A stretch of 64,000 nt of DNA from Mycobacteroides sp. CBMA 271 (GTDB taxonomy: Bacteria > Actinomycetota > Actinomycetes > Mycobacteriales > Mycobacteriaceae), in the NCBI RefSeq assembly GCF_009729205.1, contig NZ_VTHB01000001.1, forward strand, positions 744,001 through 808,000, read 5' to 3'. A program made the position numbers and the translations under genes. How positions within the stretch are numbered: the first letter of the stretch is position 1; every line of letters begins with the position of its first letter. Below the pieces are notes generated by a model, which was not told where the DNA came from, did no database searches, and saw nothing but the letters and a program-made list of their open reading frames with translations. Positions 29,480 to 38,115 of this stretch are shown here, piece by piece.

Positions 29480-30082
29480 ACGCTCGGCGAGACCCGACGC
29501 GAACCGGTGCACCATCTCCGTGAAGGCCATATCGGGGTCAATCTCGATACCCCCCATGAAGCCCGTCATCTCCAACATCACGAAGCCGTGCATTGCGGCC
29601 CACAACTCAACGCCGGCGTGGAATGCGGTGTCCTCGTTAAGCCCGTAAACACCGATGACGTCAATCGCCGGCTTGGCCAGCTCGCGAACGTCGATCACCG
29701 GTCCGTTCGCGTCATCTAGGAACGGCATGCGGGTGAGCGCGGCATATCTACCGGGGTGATGCCGCGCGTAGCTGCGGTAGGCGCCGGCCATGGCCAGAAT
29801 CGCATCCTCGCCGGTACGACCCGAGCTCACGGTGTGCAGCATGCCGACAATCTCTGCCAGCACCCGGTCGCGCACCTCTTTACGCAAGTCATCGAGGCTG
29901 TCCACGTGGTTATAGAGCGACGGTCCCTTGGTTCCCAGTTCGACCGCCAACGCGTTGATGGTTAACGCGTCCCAGCCCGCCCGGTCCAAGAAGGACAATG
30001 CCGCATTGACGACGGCTTCGCGGTTGAGCCGCGTCGCCCGCGCAGGGTTTCTACGGTGCGCGGCTGCGGGCTCGGTCGTCAC
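29474..30082 (-). CDS. TetR-family regulator (TetR_C-type effector domain)
   Basis: 202 residues from GTG 30082 (AGAAGGCGG upstream). Helix-turn-helix LTINALAVELGTKGPSLYNHVDSLDDLRKEV; the effector domain includes HGFVMLEMTGFMGGIEIDPDMAF, seen in TetR proteins related to Rv0681, which occupies this position in M. tuberculosis. A longer start at 30181 would add 33 low-complexity residues. Ligand and targets unknown. Confidence 0.88.
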   Translation of the reverse strand: MTTEPAAAHRRNPARATRLNREAVVNAALSFLDRAGWDALTINALAVELGTKGPSLYNHVDSLDDLRKEVRDRVLAEIVGMLHTVSSGRTGEDAILAMAGAYRSYARHHPGRYAALTRMPFLDDANGPVIDVRELAKPAIDVIGVYGLNEDTAFHAGVELWAAMHGFVMLEMTGFMGGIEIDPDMAFTEMVHRFASGLAERR

Positions 30083-30267
30083 GTGTGGCCGCCTTCTGGA
30101 GTGAGTCGTTCTAGTTCGTTGCAATCTGGTGCGGCCGCCTGAGCAGACGGCCTGCCATGACCCTATCTCCCCCGTCGCCACCTTTGTCTTTGTCGGCCTA
30201 TCAGGCCTGTCGCGACAACGCGTGGCCTATCCTCATCTGGTGATCGGGACCCGGGTATGGCGCTGAA

Positions 30268-30681
30268 ATGACACACGTTCTAGTTTCCGCTGCGCAGAAG
30301 CTGTTGGTGGCCGTCATGGTGACCGCGGGCATCGTGGCCTTGACGAGCTCGCCCGCTGTTCGTTCGACGCTGGCCGACAACATTCGGCTGACGAGGAACG
30401 GTGACACCCACATCACCCAGTACGGCCTCACCACCACTATCGATTGCGGCGATGCCACGGTGTTCGTGAACGGATCGCAGAATGTCATCACCACCGTCGG
30501 CAGCTGCTACGCCATCTCGGTGCAGGGCTCGTCGAACACGATCATCGCCGACAACGTCGTCAACGACATCACCGTGTACGGCTTCAACCAGAAGGTGCTC
30601 TACAAGTCCGGCGACCCGGCGGTCATCGATCGCGGGCGCGAGCTGGGCATGATGAATTTCATCGACCGCATTCCTGGCTGA
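30268..30681 (+). CDS. DUF3060-family exported protein
   Basis: 137 residues with an N-terminal hydrophobic segment (KLLVAVMVTAGIVALTSSPAV) that acts as signal peptide or anchor. The body has the beta-repeat pattern of DUF3060 (TTTIDCGDATVFVNGSQNVITTVGSCYAISVQGSSNTIIADNV). It lies 28 bp from a second DUF3060 gene, matching Rv0680c/Rv0679c. Likely cell-envelope; function unknown. Confidence 0.85.
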   Translation: MTHVLVSAAQKLLVAVMVTAGIVALTSSPAVRSTLADNIRLTRNGDTHITQYGLTTTIDCGDATVFVNGSQNVITTVGSCYAISVQGSSNTIIADNVVNDITVYGFNQKVLYKSGDPAVIDRGRELGMMNFIDRIPG

Positions 30682-30709
30682 CCCCACCCCGTCGACACAT
30701 CCCGGGATA

Positions 30710-31171
30710 ATGAGCACCATGTCCCGCAACCGTGTTGCCCCCGCGGCAGTCCTCGCCATCGCCGCCACCACCCTTTGGCTGGCCGGCTGCGGCGTTATCA
30801 AACCGGGTTCGAGTAACCCGACACCCGGCACGTGGACGCCCCCGACGAGCTCGAGCTCATCGACGTCTAGCACTCCGACCTCCGCCAAGGTCAATTTCGG
30901 CGACGAGACGGTTATCGGGTACTTCGGCCAGACCACGACAGCTGCCTGCGAGGAAGGCAAGCGCCTAAACATCACCGGTGCCAACAACACGCTGACTGTC
31001 ACCGGTCCATGCGACAAGGTCACCGTCTCGGGCTTCTCGAACACGATCACATTCGACGAGCTGAAGACGGATGTGACGGTCACCGGTTACGGCAACAAGC
31101 TCACCTACAAGACCGGCGAGCCGAAGGTCACCAACACCGGCAGTAACAACACTGTCGAGAAGGTCTCCTAG
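30710..31171 (+). CDS. DUF3060-family lipoprotein
   Basis: 153 residues with a lipobox LAGC (Cys at about residue 27), a Thr/Ser/Pro linker, then a DUF3060 body (GKRLNITGANNTLTVTGPCDKVTVSGFSNTITFDELKTDVTVTGYGNKLTYKTG). Probably anchored to the membrane by lipid and co-transcribed with the gene before it. An internal start (MSRNR...) at 30719 is also possible. Confidence 0.88.
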   Translation: MSTMSRNRVAPAAVLAIAATTLWLAGCGVIKPGSSNPTPGTWTPPTSSSSSTSSTPTSAKVNFGDETVIGYFGQTTTAACEEGKRLNITGANNTLTVTGPCDKVTVSGFSNTITFDELKTDVTVTGYGNKLTYKTGEPKVTNTGSNNTVEKVS

Positions 31172-31178
31172 ACCCGTC

Positions 31179-31724
31179 TCACAGCACCGTTTGCACGATG
31201 TGTTCGACCAGCTGCCGAGCCGCCGCACAGCTATCGCCGCCCTTGCGGTACTGAACCCACCACGTCAACGACCCGGTCCCGGCCGGAACAGTGACACCAC
31301 AGCCCGCGCCACCGGGTCCGGTGCTGGTGAATCCCTTGCGGCCGTTGATCGTAATGTCGTCGGTTTTCTGGCCCATCCCGGCGGCGGCGGTGCGGTCGCG
31401 GTCGACATCACCGCCTTCGTAATAGGCGTACAACAGGTCGATGAGATTTCCGGCATCGTCGGCGGCGACCCAATAGCACAGTGCCCCAAAGAAATTCTGG
31501 TAGATCTGGGCCGCCTTGACGGTCTCGACGATGGTCTTTTCGTCGAGCGGTCCGCACTGCCCGTTGGCGAATCCGTACGGATCCAGCTTGCTGTTCTCGC
31601 CCCGCTCACTGGCGTTCAGACTCTCGCCCGGGGTGACAGCGGTGCCGTCCACGGCCCGTGCGCAGCCGGTCGGCCCAACCAGCAGTACGGCGACCGCGGC
31701 CAGCCCGACGACAATTCTCTTCAT
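31179..31724 (-). CDS. DUF3558-family lipoprotein
   Basis: 181 residues, lipobox VGPTGC at about residues 16-21, then a DUF3558 body with NLIDLLYAYYEGGDVDRDRT and GAGCGVTVPAGTGSLTWWVQYR. Its ATG overlaps the stop of the next upstream DUF3558 gene by 4 bp, so the pair is coupled. Such paired lipoproteins are common in mycobacteria. No known activity. Confidence 0.85.
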   Translation of the reverse strand: MKRIVVGLAAVAVLLVGPTGCARAVDGTAVTPGESLNASERGENSKLDPYGFANGQCGPLDEKTIVETVKAAQIYQNFFGALCYWVAADDAGNLIDLLYAYYEGGDVDRDRTAAAGMGQKTDDITINGRKGFTSTGPGGAGCGVTVPAGTGSLTWWVQYRKGGDSCAAARQLVEHIVQTVL

Positions 31725-32287
31725 TGCTTGCCCACCTTGTCGAGCAGCGAGTCCATGAGGGTCTCAACGGCCTTGCACGGTTCGTTCTTGGCAGACCCGG
31801 ATTGCAGGGACCAATGCAGGAAGTCCGGGCCCGATCCGGCGGACAACTCGCACAGTCCGACATTGCTGACCCTGTAGCCCGGATAGGACTTGGTAGTCAC
31901 CGATTCGACCGTGTGCCCGAGATTCTTTGCGACCGACGCCTCTTTCTGCGCCGCGCTCCCCCGGTACCAGTACAGCGAAACGGAGGTGTCCCCGTTACCG
32001 GGTCCCGTGGACCAGCGGCAGCCGAGCAGGCTGTCCACATCACGTTTGAGTCCCGGATTACCCACTGCCGCAGTTACTTCCGCATCCGTCATGCCGCCGC
32101 AGTCGCCGAGTTTGAACCCCTTACCAGGCCCGTTGTTCACCTCGGGAACCGTGGCCACCTGCGCATCGGGCGATCCGCCGCTGTCATCGCCGTCGGACGA
32201 TGACGACCTCGGCGAGCATCCCGCCAACACCACGGCGGCCACGATCAGTGCCGTCACCGGGACAATCCGCACACTCACGGTGTCCAC
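31721..32287 (-). CDS. DUF3558-family lipoprotein
   Basis: 188 residues with lipobox VLAGC at about residues 20-24, a Ser/Asp-rich linker, and a DUF3558 body (CGGMTDAEVTAAVGNPGLKRDVDSLLGCRWST). It ends by overlapping the neighbouring paralogue by 4 bp. The start is either the ATG/GTG at 32287 or the GTG at 32275. It lies 30 bp downstream of the echA4-like gene. Confidence 0.85.
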   Translation of the reverse strand: MDTVSVRIVPVTALIVAAVVLAGCSPRSSSSDGDDSGGSPDAQVATVPEVNNGPGKGFKLGDCGGMTDAEVTAAVGNPGLKRDVDSLLGCRWSTGPGNGDTSVSLYWYRGSAAQKEASVAKNLGHTVESVTTKSYPGYRVSNVGLCELSAGSGPDFLHWSLQSGSAKNEPCKAVETLMDSLLDKVGKQ

Positions 32288-32317
32288 AGTACGTCCGGAT
32301 TCGGTCTACGCGGCGCA

Positions 32318-33097
32318 TCAAACTCCGGCGCCATGGCGTCCAGCACCCGCCGCGAACCGCCCGGCGCCCTCGAGCGCCTCGGCGGCGACCCGCTCGATGC
32401 TGCCAAACTCGTTGTCCAGTGCCGCTTCCTCAGTCATGCCCCATTGAGCAAGGGCCGAATCCCGATCGGCCCGCACACACTGCTGCGGGAACGCCGCGAT
32501 CTCGGCGGCGAGGGTTTCCGCCGCTATCCGGGCGTGACCATGGGGAACCACCCGGTTGGCCAGCCCGATATCCAGGGCCTCATTCGCCGTAACGGGACGT
32601 CCGGTGAGGATGAGGTCCATGGCACGCGAGTGTCCGATCAGCCGAGGCAGCCTGATCGTTCCGCCGTCGATGAGCGGCACGCCCCAGCGCCGACAGAACA
32701 CGCCGAGCACCGCGTCCTCCTCGACGACGCGCAGGTCGCACCACAGCGCCAGTTCGATCCCGCCCGCGACCGCATGCCCCGATACTGCCGCGATCACCGG
32801 TTTGGACAGCCGGAGCCGGGACGGGCCCATCGGGCCGGGGCCATGCGGGTGCAGTTCATTCCCACGGTCCGAGCCCATGGCCTTCAGATCTGCTCCCGCA
32901 CAGAATGTTCCGTTGTCACCCCACAACACCGCCACGGACGCTTCGGGATCGGCATCGAATTCGGTGAACGCCGCCAACAGAGCCGCCGCGGTGGGGCCGT
33001 CGACGGCGTTACGCGCATGGGGCCTGTTGAGGATGACCGTCGTCACCGGCCCATTCTTTTCGACTCGAACGGCATATTCACTCACGGGTTCGTTCAC
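32318..33097 (-). CDS. echA4: enoyl-CoA hydratase / crotonase (EchA4-like)
   Basis: 259 residues of crotonase fold. Oxyanion-hole segments are NGTFCAGADLKAMGSD and VSGHAVAGGIELALWCDLRV, and the expected catalytic region is VLGVFCRRWGVPLIDGGTIRLPRLIG. It is the last gene of a four-gene operon (fadE8-echA5-paaX-echA4) and overlaps the PaaX-like gene by 4 bp. The symbol follows the M. tuberculosis gene order; the substrate is unknown. Confidence 0.88.
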   Translation of the reverse strand: MNEPVSEYAVRVEKNGPVTTVILNRPHARNAVDGPTAAALLAAFTEFDADPEASVAVLWGDNGTFCAGADLKAMGSDRGNELHPHGPGPMGPSRLRLSKPVIAAVSGHAVAGGIELALWCDLRVVEEDAVLGVFCRRWGVPLIDGGTIRLPRLIGHSRAMDLILTGRPVTANEALDIGLANRVVPHGHARIAAETLAAEIAAFPQQCVRADRDSALAQWGMTEEAALDNEFGSIERVAAEALEGAGRFAAGAGRHGAGV

Positions 33098-33840
33098 AGG
33101 GGAACCTCCTCCATCTCAGCGGTATCACGCAGTGCCACCACCTCGTTCTTGAATTCCCGGTAGCGGGAGCGTATTTCGTCCGCGGGCCAATCCGGCGGCA
33201 ACAATTCGTCCGGTAGCACAGGGTCGGCCAGCAGATGCCGCACCATAGCCGCCGCCAAGACGAATCGCGCCGGTATCGCGTTGGACTGGTCCCACCACTG
33301 CAACAGCGCCGTCGCATACGTGGACCACCCAGGCAGGTCCCACAACTGGACGGCCAGCGCCTCGGGGTCATCGGTTCGGGTACGCAGAACCCACACATGG
33401 TCGGTGACCGACGGCGGCAGATCGATCTCCAAGTTGTCCGGACGCAACCACACGCCCTCACGCAGTTCGCCGAAACGCCTTTGTCGCAGCGTTGTCCGCA
33501 GATCGTTGCGGTCGCGTGCATCGCGTCCGACGCTGGTGACCACCAACTGTGTCCAGTCGCCTCCCCAGGATCGGCGATGCGGATCGCAGGCCTCGTCCTG
33601 ACGAAGTTGGCGGGCCTGCAGTCGTTCGGCGAGCCGATATCCCATATCGGTTCGCGTCAGGTCACCGGCGGACACCATGCGGGTCAACGCCACTCGCACC
33701 GTGGTGTCGCCTATCCCGAAGAGGGTTGTCACTGCCCGGATTTCTCGTACCGATAGTTCGGCGGGGTGCGCACCCAGCAGGAGGCTCAGGATGACCGAGC
33801 GTGCGGTCATCGGGTGGTGATCGACCGGGTTCTCGGGCAT
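33094..33840 (-). CDS. PaaX-family transcriptional repressor
   Basis: 248 residues with an N-terminal winged helix (SVREIRAVTTLFGIGDTTVRVALTRMVSAGDLTRTDMGYRL) and a C-terminal PaaX domain. PaaX proteins repress phenylacetyl-CoA catabolic genes and respond to acyl-CoA. Being inside the fadE8 operon, it probably regulates it. Corresponds to Rv0674. Separated from echA5 by 2 bp. Confidence 0.9.
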   Translation of the reverse strand: MPENPVDHHPMTARSVILSLLLGAHPAELSVREIRAVTTLFGIGDTTVRVALTRMVSAGDLTRTDMGYRLAERLQARQLRQDEACDPHRRSWGGDWTQLVVTSVGRDARDRNDLRTTLRQRRFGELREGVWLRPDNLEIDLPPSVTDHVWVLRTRTDDPEALAVQLWDLPGWSTYATALLQWWDQSNAIPARFVLAAAMVRHLLADPVLPDELLPPDWPADEIRSRYREFKNEVVALRDTAEMEEVPL

Positions 33841-33842
33841 CG

Positions 33843-34748
33843 CTACAGATCGGTGGGACGGCGGCCGTAGTCACCGAACGGCTCGTCGCGATGCCGGACC
33901 GCCTGCCGGTAACCGTTCTGGATGGCATCCGTGGTGAATGCGTGTGCCTCCGCGGTATGCCGGGAAATGCCGTCGAAAACCGTTCCGACCATGGCGCTGT
34001 TGGCGATTCCCTGATTGATCAGCACCGAGTTGCAGGCGAGTTTGATCATCATCAACTGGTTCAGCGGCATCGCCGCGATGCGCGCCACCAGCCGCTCGGT
34101 GCGCTCATCGAGGTCTTCGGGTTCCGGCGCCTCGACCGCTAGGCCCCATTCGTACGCTTGCTTACCCGAGAGGCAATCACCGGTGAGCAGTAGACGTTTC
34201 GCACGCTGGTCACCGAGCTTGTGCGCCCACAGTCCGGTGGCCGGCACCCCCCATACCCGGGTGGGCGGGTACCCGATCTTGGCGTCGGCGGCGACGATGA
34301 GCTGATCGGCGTGTAATGCGATATCCGTACCACCGGCCACGCAGTATCCGTGCGCCTTCACCACGGTCGGTTTGTTGGCGTGCAGTAGAGAGGAGAACCC
34401 GCGCGTGAATCGGCTCATCATCTGGTAGTCCAGCATGGGATCCCAGTTGATGTTCGGCAGATGGTTGCGCAGCTGCATCTGACCGTCCAGGGCCGTGCCC
34501 GAATACTGTGCCGAACCTTCGTCGTTCGCCTCGGCGTAGGCGCTCAGGTCAAAGCCGCCGCAGAATCCGTCTCCGCGACCCGATACCAGAATGACGTGCA
34601 CCTGAGGGTCCAGGTCGGCGCGTTCCACCAGCGCGGCGAGCTCCAACGGGGTTTCGGCGATGATGGCGTTGCCCTGCTCGGGCCGGTTGAAGGTGATGCG
34701 CGCAATTCGATCGGTGACCTCGTAGGTCATCGTCTTCAGGGTATCCAC
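33843..34748 (-). CDS. echA5: enoyl-CoA hydratase / crotonase (EchA5-like)
   Basis: 301 residues. Crotonase core with SGRGDGFCGGFDLSAYAE and KAHGYCVAGGTDIALHADQLIVA. It has a longer insert than most crotonases after DLSAYAE. It lies between fadE8 and the PaaX-like gene, with 3-bp and 2-bp gaps. Matches Rv0675 by order. Substrate unknown. Confidence 0.88.
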   Translation of the reverse strand: MDTLKTMTYEVTDRIARITFNRPEQGNAIIAETPLELAALVERADLDPQVHVILVSGRGDGFCGGFDLSAYAEANDEGSAQYSGTALDGQMQLRNHLPNINWDPMLDYQMMSRFTRGFSSLLHANKPTVVKAHGYCVAGGTDIALHADQLIVAADAKIGYPPTRVWGVPATGLWAHKLGDQRAKRLLLTGDCLSGKQAYEWGLAVEAPEPEDLDERTERLVARIAAMPLNQLMMIKLACNSVLINQGIANSAMVGTVFDGISRHTAEAHAFTTDAIQNGYRQAVRHRDEPFGDYGRRPTDL

Positions 34749-34751
34749 CGG

Positions 34752-36386
34752 TTAGCTGCCTGCCTTGACGGTTGCCCGCTCCAGAATCGGTGAAAGATCC
34801 AATCCCGTTGGTAGAGTTCCGAATGCACCGCCCCAGTTGCCGGCCAGCCGAGTCGCCAGGAAAGCCTGAGCGACCGCCGGATGCCCGTGGCGCACCAACA
34901 GCGCCCCCTGCAGCGCGAGGCAGATGTCCTCGGCGACCTTGCGAGCACGGTAGGTGACCGACTCCAGATCGCTGAGCTGCGACTGCAATCCGTTGATGTG
35001 GCGGTCCAGTCGCTCATCCTGCCCCTGGGCGAGCGCAAGCTCCTTGAACAGCACCTCAACGCATTCGGGTTTGGTGGCCATCGCCCGCAAAGTGTCCAGT
35101 GCACTCACGTTCCCGGACCCCTCCCAAATGCCCATCAGCGGGGCCTCGCGGTACAGGCGAGGCAGTCCCGAGTCCTCTACGTACCCGTTGCCGCCCAGAC
35201 ATTCCATGGCTTCGCCGGCATGCGGAGTGGCGCGCTTGCACACCCAATACTTGCTGGCGGCTAACCCGATGCGTCGCAATAGCGATTCCGTCTCGTCGCC
35301 GCGGGTGGCGCGGTCGGTGGCACCGGCCATCCGCATGGCCACCATGGTGGCGGCTTCCGCTTCTATCGCGAGGTCCGCGAGCACGTTACGCATGAGCGGC
35401 TGATCGATGAGGTACTCGCCGAATGCCTTGCGGTGCTGAGCATGATGCATCGCCAGCGCCACACCCGCGCGCATGCTGGTGGCTGACCCGAGGGTGCAGT
35501 CCAGGCGCGTCATGTTGACCATCTCGATGATGGTCTTGACACCGCGTCCCTCCTCGCCGACCAGCCAGGCCGTGGCACCGTCGTACTCGACTTCCGAAGA
35601 AGCGTTCGAGTGGTTGCCAAGCTTGTCTTTCAGGCGCTGCAGCTGCATCCGATTACGAGTGCCGTCTGGAAGCACTCGCGGCAGGAAGAAGCACGACAAT
35701 CCGGTGGGCGCCTGCGCCAGTACCAGGAAGACATCGCACATCGGCGCCGAGGTAAACCATTTGTGGCCAACCAGGGTGTAGCTACCGTCCGCGTTTGGAG
35801 TGGCGGTGGTGGTACCCGCGCGCACATCCGAGCCACCCTGTTTCTCCGTCATCGACATGCCCGCCGTCAGCCCCGCCTTGGTTGTGGGCACTCGCAGCTC
35901 CGGGTCGTATTCGCGGCTGGACAGCAGCGGCTCGTAGATCGCCGCCAGTTCGGGGTTTGCACGCAACGCCGGCACCACCGCGTAGGTCATCGAGATCGGA
36001 CACATGTGACCGGGATCGGCAGTCCACACGCCGGTTTTTGCGGCACGGACGACATGGGCACCAGGGCGCTCATCGCCCCACGGCGCTCCGTGCAACCCGT
36101 GGGCGACCGCCTCGCGCATGAGGTCGTGGTAGGCGGGATCGAACTCGATTTCGTCGATGCGGTGACCCCAACGGTCATGCGTGTGCAGCACCGGCCGATT
36201 CCGGTTGGCCAGCTCGCCGGCACGCTGCATCCGGTCGGTGCCGTTGAGCGCACCCACCTCGAGGACCTCGTCGACGCCCCACTGACCGCCCTCGCGGATG
36301 AGCGCTTCCATCAGCACGGGGCTGCTCGCGGCGTTGTAGTCGCGCAGCGCAGGAACCTGATTAGTGACGACATGCGTATCGGCCAT
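34752..36386 (-). CDS. fadE8: acyl-CoA dehydrogenase, AidB-like (FadE8)
   Basis: 544 residues. The acyl-CoA dehydrogenase signature MTEKQGGSDVRAGTT is followed by DKLGNHSNASSEVEYDGATAWLVGEEGRG and the C-terminal GEAMECLGGNGYVEDSGLPRLYREAPLMGIWEGSGN of the AidB branch. FAD enzyme of fatty-acid oxidation or alkylation response. First gene of its operon. The intergenic stretch upstream has an ACAGAT/ATCTGT dyad. Confidence 0.93.
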   Translation of the reverse strand: MADTHVVTNQVPALRDYNAASSPVLMEALIREGGQWGVDEVLEVGALNGTDRMQRAGELANRNRPVLHTHDRWGHRIDEIEFDPAYHDLMREAVAHGLHGAPWGDERPGAHVVRAAKTGVWTADPGHMCPISMTYAVVPALRANPELAAIYEPLLSSREYDPELRVPTTKAGLTAGMSMTEKQGGSDVRAGTTTATPNADGSYTLVGHKWFTSAPMCDVFLVLAQAPTGLSCFFLPRVLPDGTRNRMQLQRLKDKLGNHSNASSEVEYDGATAWLVGEEGRGVKTIIEMVNMTRLDCTLGSATSMRAGVALAMHHAQHRKAFGEYLIDQPLMRNVLADLAIEAEAATMVAMRMAGATDRATRGDETESLLRRIGLAASKYWVCKRATPHAGEAMECLGGNGYVEDSGLPRLYREAPLMGIWEGSGNVSALDTLRAMATKPECVEVLFKELALAQGQDERLDRHINGLQSQLSDLESVTYRARKVAEDICLALQGALLVRHGHPAVAQAFLATRLAGNWGGAFGTLPTGLDLSPILERATVKAGS

Positions 36387-36501
36387 GCGTCCAGTGTTAC
36401 AGATTTTTGACAGTTGGACAAGATCTGTTCCTTCGCGATTTCAGCGCATTGTTGTGCGCCCAACGCACCTTTTTGCACCGAAATCACCTAAGAATGGAGG
36501 C

Positions 36502-37203
36502 GTGGAGAAGGTCGTCTTCGTATTACGCCAACCATCCGATGCCGCCACCGATGAGTGGGCGGAACATCTGCGTACGGATATCGCCGACAAGGTCCGGGCG
36601 CTGGGCGTGCATGGGTTGACGGTGTGCGTCCACGACGCCGCCGTGCGCGCCGCGAGCCTGCGGCTCGTGACGCTGGATCCGCCGTTCGCGGCGGCGGTCA
36701 GCGTGTGGGTGCGGCAGTCCTACGGCGCAGAGGTAGGTGAGATCGGGACTATCCTCGCGCAATCATCGGCCGCCGCACACGGATATCTCGTTGCCGAGTC
36801 GGTACCGCTTCCCTCCCCCGCCCCCGAACCCGGCGCGCGGTCAACGGGTTTCACCAACATTGCCTTGTTGCGCAGGCCCGTGGACATGCCCTTCGAAGCA
36901 TGGCGTCAGCAATGGCAGGGCGTGCACACCCAGAACGCACTCGACCTGCAGTCAACGATCGGATATGAACAGAACCTGGTGGTCCGCGCCGTCACCGTCG
37001 ACGCACCGGAGATCTCGGCGATCGTCTTCGAGCACTTTCCCACCTCGGCACTGACCGATCCGCTGGCCTGGTATGACGCCGCCGATCAACAGCAGCTGAC
37101 CGCACGCGCAATGGCCATGCTGGACAGCGTCAAAGCCTTTGGCGCGCACACGAATCTCGACACCATCGCAACCAGCAGATACGACCTGGTCCAACCTTTC
37201 TAG
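36502..37203 (+). CDS. EthD-type ferredoxin-fold protein
   Basis: 233 residues. Two similar halves (VEKVVFVLRQPSDAATDEWAEHLR and TNIALLRRPVDMPFEAWRQQWQGVHTQNAL) suggest two tandem alpha+beta barrel domains of the EthD type. The GTG at 36502 is the only sensible start before the first domain, although its GGAGG is just one base upstream. Longer frames run into the fadE8 promoter. Divergent from fadE8. Activity unknown. Confidence 0.75.
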   Translation: MEKVVFVLRQPSDAATDEWAEHLRTDIADKVRALGVHGLTVCVHDAAVRAASLRLVTLDPPFAAAVSVWVRQSYGAEVGEIGTILAQSSAAAHGYLVAESVPLPSPAPEPGARSTGFTNIALLRRPVDMPFEAWRQQWQGVHTQNALDLQSTIGYEQNLVVRAVTVDAPEISAIVFEHFPTSALTDPLAWYDAADQQQLTARAMAMLDSVKAFGAHTNLDTIATSRYDLVQPF

Positions 37204-37235
37204 ATCGCCCCGGCACTGACGCCGATACGGAGACC

Positions 37236-37263
37236 TTGACATACAACCAAATGGTTGTACATT
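37236..37263 (+). promoter_or_regulatory. promoter with embedded ArsR operator
   Basis: TTGACA (37236-37241) is followed by the perfect palindrome TACAACCA-AA-TGGTTGTA (37242-37259) and TACATT as -10 (37258-37263). The palindrome fills the spacer, so a bound repressor would exclude polymerase. The GTG of the ArsR gene lies only seven bases past the -10, so the transcript is probably leaderless. Confidence 0.75.
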
Positions 37264-37269
37264 TATGGA

Positions 37270-37626
37270 GTGACCGACCCGGATGAGGACAGGGCCGACG
37301 CCATGTTCCATGCGCTCTCCGACCGCACCCGACGCGACATTCTGCGGCGCGTGCTGGCCGGCGAGCACTCGGTCTCGACACTTGCGGCGAACTACAACAT
37401 GAGTTTCGCCGCTGTGCAAAAGCACGTCGCCGTGCTGGAAAGTGCTGGGCTGCTGACCAAACGACGCAATGGTCGCGAGCAACTGGCCAGCGGCGACGTG
37501 GCAGCGGTTCGTTCGGTGGGCATCATGCTCTCCGAACTGGAGCAGATCTGGCGCGGCAGGATCGCTCGTATCGACGAACTCATCGCACTCGACCCACCCG
37601 CAACCAAACAATCAACGGAGGACTGA
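37270..37626 (+). CDS. ArsR-family winged-helix regulator
   Basis: 118 residues. DNA-binding segment STLAANYNMSFAAVQKHVAVLESAGLLTKRRNGRE. No metal-binding cysteines are seen, so it belongs to the group paired with SRPBCC proteins and not to metal sensors. The next gene starts 4 bp later and is that partner. The operator AACCA/TGGTT is directly upstream, implying autoregulation. Confidence 0.92.
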   Translation: MTDPDEDRADAMFHALSDRTRRDILRRVLAGEHSVSTLAANYNMSFAAVQKHVAVLESAGLLTKRRNGREQLASGDVAAVRSVGIMLSELEQIWRGRIARIDELIALDPPATKQSTED

Positions 37627-37629
37627 ATC

Positions 37630-38115
37630 ATGCCCGTCACCAACGTCACTCACAACATCGACACCCGGACCCTCACCATTACCGCCGAGTTCGAGGCTCC
37701 GATCACCCGAATCTGGCAGATCTACGCCGACCCGCGTCAGCTCGAAAAGGTTTGGGGCCCAACGTCTTGTCCGGCCACGTTTGTCGACCACAATTTCAAA
37801 CCGGGCGGCCGGGTGAACTACTACATGACCGGTCCCGAGGGGGAACGGTACGCCGGTTGGTGGGAGATCACGACACTCGATGAACCCAACGGCTTCACGT
37901 TCCAGGACGGATTCTCCGACGAGAACCTGAACCCGGTGGACAACATGCCGGTCTCGGAGAACGTGTACACCTTCGTGGAACAGGACGGCCGCACCCTGGC
38001 GACCTACGTCAGCACGTTTGAGACTGCCGAGGCACTACAGAAGGTGCTGGACATGGGCGTCATCGAAGGCGCAACGTCGGCGATCAACCAGATCGACGAG
38101 CTCGTCCGCGCCTAA
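37630..38115 (+). CDS. SRPBCC / AHSA1-domain protein
   Basis: 161 residues of the START-like SRPBCC fold (FEAPITRIWQIYADPRQLEKVWGPTSCPATF...KPGGRVNYYMTGPEGERYAGWWEI). Usually binds a hydrophobic ligand. GGAGG lies nine bases before the ATG. Ligand unknown. The stop overlaps the convergent membrane gene by 4 bp. Confidence 0.9.
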   Translation: MPVTNVTHNIDTRTLTITAEFEAPITRIWQIYADPRQLEKVWGPTSCPATFVDHNFKPGGRVNYYMTGPEGERYAGWWEITTLDEPNGFTFQDGFSDENLNPVDNMPVSENVYTFVEQDGRTLATYVSTFETAEALQKVLDMGVIEGATSAINQIDELVRA

